Assembly (NCBI GenBank): GCA_017649325.1
Contig: JAGCHA010000127.1
Coordinates: 1-41,237, forward strand
Reading direction: 5' to 3'
Length of the DNA: 41,237 nt
Origin: Ruminococcus sp.
GTDB lineage: Bacteria > Bacillota > Clostridia > Oscillospirales > Ruminococcaceae
This document shows, one piece after another, positions 34,897-41,237 of the stretch. Position numbers and translations under genes: made by a program. Position 1 is the stretch's first letter; each line of letters opens with the position of its first letter. The notes under the pieces were generated by a model. The model was not told the origin of the DNA. It saw only the letters and a program-made list of their open reading frames with translations, and made no database searches.

Positions 34897-36567
34897 TTAT
34901 TCATCCAGCTTCTTCTCGAATTCTTCGCTGGGGAGGGGCTTGCCGAAATAGTAGCCCTGTGCGAGAGAACAGTTGTTGTTCCTCAGCATCTGCACCTGAT
35001 TCTCTGTCTCCACTCCCTCGGCGATACACTCCAGTCCAAGCTCCTTCGCCATTGCTACCAGATACTTGAACATTACGCTGCGGGTGCTGTGAGGGTTCTC
35101 CTCGTCTGCGGGGAGAAGGCTCCTGTCCAGCTTCAGCACGCTCCACGGTATCTCGCGTATCAGGTTCAGCGAGGACTGTCCAATGCCGAAGTCGTCCACT
35201 GACGTGCATATGCCGTCCTGCTGGAGCTCGCCCACCACGCGTTTTACTTCTTTGAACTCAACGTCCGTTGTGGATTCGTTGAGCTCTATCTCTATGAGGT
35301 TGTGCGGGATGCGGTTCCTGTCGACTATCTCGATTATGTGCTCGGTGAGGTCGGCATCAAGCATATGCTTGCGGGAGAGGTTCACAGAAATGCGCACCAC
35401 GGGCTTGTCTGCATCTATGCGGCGGCGGATATCCTGACAGACACGCTCGAGCATGAAGAAATCAAGCTTGCAGATATCCGAGCTCTGCTCAAGTATAGGG
35501 ATGAAGTCGGCGGGCATTATGACCTCCCCTTCGTGCTCCCAGCGGCAGAGAGCCTCGGCGCCTATTATCTCCTCGGACTGTATGTCGGTCTTGGGCTGGT
35601 AGTAGACCTTGAATTCGCCGTTTGCAAGTGCCTGCGGGAACAGCGTGCGGATATTCGCGAGCTTTTCTTTTCCTGCTTCGGTCTTGCTGTCGAAGAAGAC
35701 GATGCTCTCGGAATCGCTGTTCTTTGCGGTTTTGGTCGAGGCGACTATCTTGTCCATGATATCGCCCGGGTCCTCGTAAGCAAAGCCGTCGGGGATACGG
35801 AAAACGCCTGTGCTCGCGGAGATCGTAACGCGCTTGGAATTGCCGGCGTCGTAGGTGACAGGCACGCCTTTCAGTATCTCGAGGACGTCTATGAGAAGCC
35901 CGTCGTCGAATATGGCTACGAAGTTGTCGCCTCCGACGCGGCATACGATACCCTCATCGCCGATGACCTCTTCGAGCATGGTGAAGTAGTTCCTCATCAC
36001 CATATCGCCCGCATTCCTGCCTATCTCCTGATTTATCTGCGAGAAATGGCGGAGGTTGAAGTAGGCGGCGGTGTGTGTGCCGAGCTGCTTTTTCTCGTTG
36101 AGCAGCTCGAGATAGCGCATAAACGAGCGCATATTGCGGTAGCCGCTGTCATCGTAGAAGGTCAGACGCTCGACTATCTTCTGAAGCTTGATATTTCCGA
36201 CGAAGCTCAGCACTGTCTTCATTATCAGGTCGACCTTTTCGCGCTCTTCATCGTTAAGAGGCTCAACCCCCGTGGGCATATAGACCCTGCACTTCGTAAC
36301 AGCCATGGACTTGGTCACTATCCTCCTGCCCATGACCTCGCTTCCACCCTCGCCGCTGTCGTAGCAGACGAATATCTCGCCGCGTCCCGATTTTTCGTGG
36401 CTCGCGCTTTTGTAGAACTCAGTCACGCCCTTGCTCACGCGAAAGAGCTTGCAGAGACCTGCAAGTGAATCGTTGAGCCTGTCCAGCGTGAAGTGCTCGC
36501 TGTCGGCCATAGTCCCTGTGAGCCTTTCGAGCAGCGCGTAGTAGCGCATCAGCTTGTCATTCTCCAT
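34897..36567 (-). CDS. GGDEF-EAL protein, probable c-di-GMP phosphodiesterase
   Basis: 556 residues, no transmembrane helix. An N-terminal region (about 1-130) may be a divergent GAF/sensor domain. GGDEF domain about 135-295, with the signature changed to GGDNF (212-216), so cyclase activity is unlikely. EAL domain about 305-550 with EAL at 338-340 (GAEALCRW), NLIEIELNESTTD, DDFG (458-461), LKLD (Lys479, Asp481) and EGVET, so all the metal and catalytic residues I can place are there. The usual ELTES Thr is Asn. Expected role: hydrolysis of c-di-GMP, perhaps with the GGDNF domain as a GTP sensor. ATG at 36567; promoter upstream. Confidence 0.88.
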   Translation of the reverse strand: MENDKLMRYYALLERLTGTMADSEHFTLDRLNDSLAGLCKLFRVSKGVTEFYKSASHEKSGRGEIFVCYDSGEGGSEVMGRRIVTKSMAVTKCRVYMPTGVEPLNDEEREKVDLIMKTVLSFVGNIKLQKIVERLTFYDDSGYRNMRSFMRYLELLNEKKQLGTHTAAYFNLRHFSQINQEIGRNAGDMVMRNYFTMLEEVIGDEGIVCRVGGDNFVAIFDDGLLIDVLEILKGVPVTYDAGNSKRVTISASTGVFRIPDGFAYEDPGDIMDKIVASTKTAKNSDSESIVFFDSKTEAGKEKLANIRTLFPQALANGEFKVYYQPKTDIQSEEIIGAEALCRWEHEGEVIMPADFIPILEQSSDICKLDFFMLERVCQDIRRRIDADKPVVRISVNLSRKHMLDADLTEHIIEIVDRNRIPHNLIEIELNESTTDVEFKEVKRVVGELQQDGICTSVDDFGIGQSSLNLIREIPWSVLKLDRSLLPADEENPHSTRSVMFKYLVAMAKELGLECIAEGVETENQVQMLRNNNCSLAQGYYFGKPLPSEEFEKKLDE

Positions 36568-36611
36568 AATTTCACCCTTTCTGCGACAGATGTCGAAAAA
36601 ACTATTAATTA

Positions 36612-36640
36612 ATTATAACACATCTCTGTGGAAATATCAA
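36612..36640 (-). promoter_or_regulatory. Promoter of the GGDEF-EAL gene
   Basis: Minus strand: TTGATA, 17 nt, TATAAT. Just inside the transcript is a 12-nt palindrome (CGACA, GA, TGTCG in either direction; 36584-36595) that could be a hairpin or a protein site. Confidence 0.75.
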
Positions 36641-36685
36641 GCAGCTCGGGAAATTTTTTTGCCGTGAGTTGTCTGATGTAAATAC

Positions 36686-36715
36686 TTGACAAGTGTAAAT
36701 GCTTTATGCTATAAT
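36686..36715 (+). promoter_or_regulatory. Promoter of the regulator and acyl-CoA synthetase genes
   Basis: Perfect TTGACA, 18 nt, perfect TATAAT. The leader of about 60 nt can form an imperfect stem-loop (GCGGAGAC with GTCATCTGC) before GGAGG. Confidence 0.82.
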
Positions 36716-36783
36716 TAAAGTTGTATGAAAAGCGGAGACTGAACGTCATCTGCGGAAATATTCACATTATCGGAGGTTGCAGT

Positions 36784-37329
36784 ATGGAAAGCATTAACGA
36801 GATAGCCGCTCGTATCCGCGAGCTTCGCGAAGTATGCGACTATTCACAGGAACAGCTTGCTCAGGAGCTCGGGCTCAGCGCAGAGCAGTATGCAGGCTAT
36901 GAGCAGAACGGAGACTTCCCCATAAGCGTCATCTATGAGATAGCAAACAAGTTTAAGGTGGACTTCAATGAGCTCATCACGGGCGAGCCCAGCCGTATCG
37001 ACACCTATCACGTCGTCCGTCGCGGACACGGCAAGAGCGTGAGCCGTTTCCCCGGATACAGGTTCAAGGACTTAGCCTTTCGCTATGCGGATAAGATAAT
37101 GCAGCCCCTCCTCGTTACTCTTGAGCCCTCGGACGAGCCCGCAAAGCTCGTTACTCATACTGGTCAGGAGTTCAACCTCGTGCTCAAGGGTAGCATTGTC
37201 GTTACTTTCGAGGACAAGGAGATAGTCCTCAATGAGGGCGATTCCATTTATTTCAACCCGCAGTATCCCCACGGACAGCGCTGCAACGGCGATACCAAGG
37301 CGCGCTTCCTCACTATGATAGCAGAATAA
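36784..37329 (+). CDS. XRE-family regulator with cupin domain
   Basis: 181 residues. Helix-turn-helix about 8-60 (SQEQLAQELGLSAEQYAGYE) and a C-terminal cupin about 110-180 (GQEFNLVLKGSIVVTFED, NEGDSIYFNPQYPHGQRC). The cupin probably senses a small ligand. Start at 36784 with GGAGG at 36773; the frame is open back to 36721 but without a ribosome site. It lies 17 nt before an acyl-CoA synthetase gene in the same transcript, a pairing I know as common in Clostridia. It probably regulates that operon. Confidence 0.92.
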   Translation: MESINEIAARIRELREVCDYSQEQLAQELGLSAEQYAGYEQNGDFPISVIYEIANKFKVDFNELITGEPSRIDTYHVVRRGHGKSVSRFPGYRFKDLAFRYADKIMQPLLVTLEPSDEPAKLVTHTGQEFNLVLKGSIVVTFEDKEIVLNEGDSIYFNPQYPHGQRCNGDTKARFLTMIAE

Positions 37330-37346
37330 CAAAGGAGTTAATATAA

Positions 37347-39023
37347 ATGCTTTTAGACCGATATCTGCCCCGTATCGAATTCGATTCATACGAGGATTTC
37401 GTACAGAATTACCGCGTAAATGTTCCCGAGGACTTCAACTTCGGCTGGGATATCGTGGACGAATGGGCAAAGCAGGAGCCCGAAAAGAAGGCGCTCGTAT
37501 GGCTCAGCCACGATAAGAAGGAGCGTACCTTCACTTTCACCGACATCTCGAAGCTCTCGAATCAGACCTGTAACTACTTCCGCAGCCTCGGACTCAAAAA
37601 GGGCGACGTTGTGCTGCTTATTCTCCGCCGTCGCTGGGAGTACTGGGTAATTGCCACCGCGCTTCACAAGATGGGCGTCATTCTTATCCCGGGCAATCTT
37701 CTCTTTACTACCCATGATATCGCTTACCGCGGCAATATGGCTGAAATATCCGCTATCATTGCCTGTGACGATGAGTACATACGCGGTCAGATAGAGGCGG
37801 CTGCTCCCGAGATAAAGACGCTCCGCCGCAAGATAGCTGTCGCAGAGCCGCGTGAGGGCTGGGACTTCTTCGAGGACGAGATAGCAAAGTATCCCGATAC
37901 CTTTGAGCGTCCCACGGGCGATGAGGCTACAAAGGCGTCCGATACCATGCTCATCTACTTCACATCGGGCTCGACGGGGATGCCGAAAATGGTTTGTCAC
38001 AACTTCGCTCACCCGCTCGGTCATATCGTAACCGCGAAATACTGGCATCAGGTTCAGGAGAACAAGCTCCATATGTCCATTTCCGACTCGGGCTGGGCTA
38101 AGTTCGGCTGGGGCAAGCTGTACGGTCAGTGGATATGCGGCGCGATACAGTTCGCCTACGACTTCACGGGCAGGTTCAACGCCAAGGATATTCTCGAGGT
38201 CATCAGCCACTACAAGCTGACCACTTTCTGCGCTCCTCCGACCATGTATCGATTTATGCTTCAGGAGGATATGACGCAGTACGACCTCTCTTCCATACAG
38301 AACTTCTGCAATGCGGGAGAGCCGCTGAATCCCGAGGTCTTCAACCGTATCTATGAGCTCACGGGAAAGAAGATGCGCGAGGGATTCGGTCAGACCGAGG
38401 GTACTGTCCTCATCGCGAACTTCCCGTGGATAGACCCCAAGCCCGGCTCTACAGGCAAGCCCTCACCGCTTTACAATATCCACCTCCTCCGTCCCGACGG
38501 AACTGAGGCTGACGACGGTGAAGAGGGAAGCATTATGGCGTGCGGCATAGACAAGCAGCACCCCACAGGTCTGTTCTGCGGTTACTATAAAGACCCCGAC
38601 CTCACCAAGGCTGTGCTCGGCGGTGAGAACTACGATACGGGCGACGTTGCATGGAGAGATTCTCACGGCTATTACTGGTTCGTCGGACGCAATGACGACG
38701 TTATCAAGTGCTCGGGCTACCGTATAGGACCTTTCGAGGTCGAGAGCGCTCTGCTCACTCACCCCGCAGTTGTTGAGTCCGCGATAACAGGAGCACCCGA
38801 CCCGATAAGAGGTCAGGTCGTAAAGGCTACTGTAGTGCTCGCGAAGGGGTATTCTCCCTCTCCCGAGCTTACAAAGGAGCTTCAGGATCACGTTAAGCGT
38901 GAGACTGCTCCCTATAAGTATCCCCGCATTATCGAGTACGTGGACGAGCTTCCCAAGACGCTCGGCGGCAAGATAAAGCGCGCGCAGATTCGTCACACAG
39001 ACGAGGAAGCAGCTGCGAAATAA
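37347..39023 (+). CDS. Acyl-CoA synthetase (AMP-forming)
   Basis: 558 residues. Activates a carboxylic acid to acyl-CoA through an acyl-adenylate. P-loop TSGSTGMPK (206-214), GFGQTEGT, YDTGDVAWRD, RNDDVIKCSGYRIGPFEVES and a C-terminal catalytic Lys542 in TLGGKIKR. The sequence resembles the medium-chain (ACSM/MACS) branch more than classical acetyl-CoA synthetase. The substrate is unproven: short- or branched-chain acids from the rumen or gut would fit the habitat. ATG with AAAGGAG. Cotranscribed with the HTH-cupin regulator and followed by a terminator. Confidence 0.93.
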   Translation: MLLDRYLPRIEFDSYEDFVQNYRVNVPEDFNFGWDIVDEWAKQEPEKKALVWLSHDKKERTFTFTDISKLSNQTCNYFRSLGLKKGDVVLLILRRRWEYWVIATALHKMGVILIPGNLLFTTHDIAYRGNMAEISAIIACDDEYIRGQIEAAAPEIKTLRRKIAVAEPREGWDFFEDEIAKYPDTFERPTGDEATKASDTMLIYFTSGSTGMPKMVCHNFAHPLGHIVTAKYWHQVQENKLHMSISDSGWAKFGWGKLYGQWICGAIQFAYDFTGRFNAKDILEVISHYKLTTFCAPPTMYRFMLQEDMTQYDLSSIQNFCNAGEPLNPEVFNRIYELTGKKMREGFGQTEGTVLIANFPWIDPKPGSTGKPSPLYNIHLLRPDGTEADDGEEGSIMACGIDKQHPTGLFCGYYKDPDLTKAVLGGENYDTGDVAWRDSHGYYWFVGRNDDVIKCSGYRIGPFEVESALLTHPAVVESAITGAPDPIRGQVVKATVVLAKGYSPSPELTKELQDHVKRETAPYKYPRIIEYVDELPKTLGGKIKRAQIRHTDEEAAAK

Positions 39024-39040
39024 CCGAATATTGCTGTATA

Positions 39041-39072
39041 CGGCACCTTTCTTCGGAAGGGTGCCGTTTTTT
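39041..39072 (+). terminator. Intrinsic terminator of the acyl-CoA synthetase operon
   Basis: CGGCACCTTTC, TTCG, GAAGGGTGCCG (11 bp, one U-G), then T6. Confidence 0.93.
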
Positions 39073-39210
39073 GTTATTCCCCCGAAAATACCAGCTTAGT
39101 GACCGACGTGGAAGCTCCGCCGTGAGCGGGGGGCCTTATTCAAAAGGATTCTCCTCAATAGAAAGTGTAAAGCTCTTATAAGGGGACCGCTCTTAGTAAC
39201 TTGCACTTCT
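39073..39210. other. Structured intergenic block, possible non-coding RNA
   Basis: 138 bp between convergent genes with no ORF. Two stacked complementary pairs, GAGCGG (39124-39129) with CCGCTC (39187-39192) and CCTTAT (39134-39139) with ATAAGG (39178-39183), would enclose a small AGGA/TCCT hairpin. AGCTT/AAGCT (39093-39116) forms another hairpin. AAGTGTAA (39163-39170) can pair with TTGCACTT (39201-39208) across the first stem, as a pseudoknot or alternative fold. GCTCTTA occurs twice. No clear promoter or T-run on either strand, so strand is undecided. I match it to no known RNA family. Confidence 0.35.
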
Positions 39211-40086
39211 TTATTCGTTCGCTATTTTTTGCATGAACTCGGCAGTGGTGAGCAGTCCGTTCCTGTTATAACGCCCTATGCCGTAGAGGCAGTCGGGGTC
39301 GCGGGTGATGTAGTTCGGACGCTCGCGACAGGTCAGCGTCATCAGGAAACCGTTCTCGCGTATGACGGGCAGGCTCTCGCGGCTGACGGCTCCGAAAGGG
39401 TATGTGAATATTCGCGGTGCTATGCCGAGATTTGCTGAGAATTCGTCTTGCAGGCGGGAGATGTCTTCTCCGAACGCCTGACGGTACTCTTCCTCAGTTT
39501 CACCGTCCTTGCGCTTGCAGCCGGTCCGACCGCTGTAGAGAGAATGCATATCATATGTATGGTTGCCGAGCTCGACCCTCCCAGAACCAGCAAGAAGGGT
39601 AATGTCGTCCCACGTCAGGTAGGAATAGGAGGGGATATGTGGATCATGGGCGGCGTCGTTGTCGGTATATGCTCCCACGACCGATATAACTGCGGTCATA
39701 TCGTACTTCTCGAGCAGCGGAAGCAGGTATGTCAGGTTGTTGTAGTAACCGTCATCGAGGGTTATCATCACGGGTTTGAGCGGAAGTCCGCCCTTGCCCT
39801 GTGTGTAATCTATGAGCTGCTGTGCTGTTACGGACTTATAGCCGTTCTCGCTCAGCCAGCGAAGGTCGCTCTCAATCTGTGCGGGAGTGACCACATATTC
39901 GGACGGCGTATCGCCGTGTATGCTGTGGTACATAATCACGGGCAGCTTTACGGGAGCCTCGGGGCGACTGTCCGCAGAAGTGAGAAAGCTCCTGCCCACA
40001 AGGAAAAATCCCGCGCAGAGCGTGAATATCACTGCGTCCGCGAGCAGCAGCCATAGGAATCTCGATACACTGTATGACCTGTACAT
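39211..40086 (-). CDS. Membrane-anchored polysaccharide deacetylase (CE4)
   Basis: 291 residues. An N-terminal transmembrane helix (about 10-32) anchors it outside the cell. The NodB fold shows VIMYHSIHG, TLDDGYYNN (Asp111, Asp112), HTYDMH (metal His176 and His181), TWDD and TYPFG. Expected to remove N- or O-acetyl groups from peptidoglycan or a surface polysaccharide, with a divalent metal. In sporulating Firmicutes related enzymes modify cortex or wall. The spoIIP neighbour would suit that but does not prove it. ATG with GAGGTG 8 nt upstream. Divergent from spoIIP across 141 bp. Confidence 0.92.
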   Translation of the reverse strand: MYRSYSVSRFLWLLLADAVIFTLCAGFFLVGRSFLTSADSRPEAPVKLPVIMYHSIHGDTPSEYVVTPAQIESDLRWLSENGYKSVTAQQLIDYTQGKGGLPLKPVMITLDDGYYNNLTYLLPLLEKYDMTAVISVVGAYTDNDAAHDPHIPSYSYLTWDDITLLAGSGRVELGNHTYDMHSLYSGRTGCKRKDGETEEEYRQAFGEDISRLQDEFSANLGIAPRIFTYPFGAVSRESLPVIRENGFLMTLTCRERPNYITRDPDCLYGIGRYNRNGLLTTAEFMQKIANE

Positions 40087-40227
40087 CTGTCATCACCTCA
40101 GAATATCTTATTCGCCTTTTTTCGAGATTATCACTTCGGGCAGGGGCATTTTTTCTGCCCTTCGCGAATATGATGTGATTAATGGAAATACTAATGATGA
40201 GCTTGGCTCATCGGACGGGGTGAGTGT

Positions 40228-41237
40228 ATGACAAGATACAAGCGCAGGAAAGCTGCTTCTGCGATAAGACTGGTGCTTCTGCTGTCGCTGCCGCTCGGTG
40301 CGGCTGTCTCGGCAAGGGCTATACCAGCAATGAAAGAGGCTGTGGTGAGCGTGGGCAGCCTGCACGTAGGCAGCTCTGACAGCACTGTCAGGACGGAGCA
40401 GACTACGTGCAGTTTCAGCGACTCGAATGCAAAGGCTGACATACTCCGCAGCAGTATCACGCTCTCGGAGGGATACGGGCTTGCGGATGAGGAGGATACG
40501 CTTGTGAAGCTTATAAGTCCGCGGGATATGGTCTCGCGAAATGCAGGTCCGAAGCCATATCCGTCAGACAGCAGCTACTCCGTGGGCGGCGATATAATCC
40601 GCACGACCTACGGCGTTTACAGCGGGACTTCGTTTTTTGACCTCCCGAACGGCGGACAGGTCAACAACAAGACCGAGCTCCCGAACGATACTCTTATCGC
40701 GGAGAGCCGCTGTCTGCCGAACTTCACAGTCACAGACACCGACGAGCCGCAGATACTGATATATCACACCCATACCACCGAGAGTTTCGAGCCGTACGTA
40801 CGCGAGAAGTATGACGCCGATTTCAACTACCGCACTACTGACGATACCAAGAATATGGTCATGGTCGGGAACGCGATACAGGCGGAGCTAGAGGCGGCAG
40901 GATACAGTGTCATACACGCGACGGATATCCACGACTATCCCTCGTATAACGGCTCGTATGGGCGCTCGCGCGAGACTATACTCCCCGTTCTCGAACAGTA
41001 TCCGAGTATTAAGGTCGCTCTCGATATCCACCGCGATGCCATTTCGGGCGAGGGGACTGCCGCTCAGCCGTATATTGACATAAACGGCAGAGAAGCGGCT
41101 CAGGTGATGATAATATCGGGCTGTGACGACGGGACGCTCGATATGCCCGATTATATGAAGAATTTCCACTTTGCGTGCTGTTTGCAGCAGCAGCTCGAGT
41201 CGGATTATGCGGGGCTGACACGTCCGATACTGTTCGA
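40228..41237 (+). CDS. spoIIP: Stage II sporulation protein P (3' end outside the window)
   Basis: The frame runs from the ATG at 40228 (GGGGTGAG upstream) to the last base without a stop, giving at least 336 residues. N-terminal membrane anchor (about 10-33, RLVLLLSLPLGAAVSARA). The amidase/endopeptidase domain has ILIYHTHTTESFEPY and VALDIHRDA, the two hallmark His blocks of SpoIIP, which with SpoIID and SpoIIM degrades septal peptidoglycan during engulfment. The preceding sequence contains a match to the SigF -10 consensus. A complete protein would be slightly longer. Confidence 0.93.
   Translation, partial: MTRYKRRKAASAIRLVLLLSLPLGAAVSARAIPAMKEAVVSVGSLHVGSSDSTVRTEQTTCSFSDSNAKADILRSSITLSEGYGLADEEDTLVKLISPRDMVSRNAGPKPYPSDSSYSVGGDIIRTTYGVYSGTSFFDLPNGGQVNNKTELPNDTLIAESRCLPNFTVTDTDEPQILIYHTHTTESFEPYVREKYDADFNYRTTDDTKNMVMVGNAIQAELEAAGYSVIHATDIHDYPSYNGSYGRSRETILPVLEQYPSIKVALDIHRDAISGEGTAAQPYIDINGREAAQVMIISGCDDGTLDMPDYMKNFHFACCLQQQLESDYAGLTRPILF

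Noticed and set aside
35302-36468. Plus-strand frame of 388 codons opposite the GGDEF-EAL gene
   Set aside because: It mirrors the codon bias of the real gene, shows no domain and has no ribosome site.
36721-36783. Longer start (TTG) of the XRE-cupin regulator
   Set aside because: It falls within a few bases of the promoter -10 and lacks a ribosome site; GGAGG at 36773 supports 36784.

Overview
The window looks like a chromosomal segment of a fibre-degrading, anaerobic, Gram-positive gut or rumen bacterium of the genus Ruminococcus (R. flavefaciens / R. champanellensis type). The basis is two secreted plant-cell-wall enzymes that each end in a polythreonine linker and a cellulosomal dockerin, Clostridia-style near-consensus SigA promoters (TTGACA-17-TATAAT) with AGGAGG ribosome binding sites, a sporulation gene (spoIIP), pyruvate formate-lyase activase, lactate dehydrogenase and a V-type ATPase. 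The species assignment is inference.

Layout. 1-1.6 kb: end of a MacB/FtsX-type ABC exporter. 1.6-2.6 kb (-): serine acetyltransferase. 3.0-5.9 kb (+): GH11-CBM22-GH10-dockerin xylanase. 5.9-8.3 kb: an RNA-repair-flavoured patch with a small unknown gene, the decayed C-terminal half of a KptA/Tpt1 RNA 2'-phosphotransferase, and a complete RtcB RNA ligase. RtcB is preceded by a leader with a 30-codon ORF and an intrinsic terminator, and is coupled to a small basic protein. 8.3-8.8 kb is AT-rich and apparently non-coding. 8.8-9.2 kb (-): Val-Asp-Gly-Cys tRNA operon with its own promoter and terminator. 9.4-12.8 kb (-): CE8 pectin methylesterase / PL1 pectate lyase / dockerin enzyme. 13.0-19.2 kb (-): glmS with its own promoter, preceded by a parE-parC type IIA topoisomerase operon. 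19.4-22.6 kb (-): lactate dehydrogenase followed by two paralogous transglutaminase-fold lipoproteins. 22.6-24.7 kb (-): PFL activase and CCA-adding enzyme, overlapping by 4 nt. 25.1-33.6 kb (+): nine-gene V-type ATPase operon in the Enterococcus ntp order, behind two perfect promoters, with a K ring that keeps the Na+ ligands of E. hirae NtpK. 33.6-34.8 kb (-): tocopherol-cyclase-like protein. 34.9-36.6 kb (-): degenerate GGDEF plus intact EAL protein. 36.8-39.0 kb (+): HTH-cupin regulator and acyl-CoA synthetase. 39.07-39.21 kb: an intergenic block with nested complementary segments. 39.2-40.1 kb (-): polysaccharide deacetylase. 40.2 kb to the end (+): spoIIP, cut off by the window.

How the parts fit. 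The xylanase and pectinase would be displayed through dockerins on a cell-surface cellulosome to open hemicellulose and pectin. PFL activase and lactate dehydrogenase serve the fermentative fate of pyruvate. The V-ATPase probably couples ATP to Na+ movement. GlmS, the deacetylase and SpoIIP act on the envelope. The least conventional parts are the RtcB leader and its companions, the structured intergenic block at 39.1 kb, and a recurrent compact hairpin between promoter and Shine-Dalgarno in many leaders here. No CRISPR array, insertion sequence, rRNA or prophage was seen.
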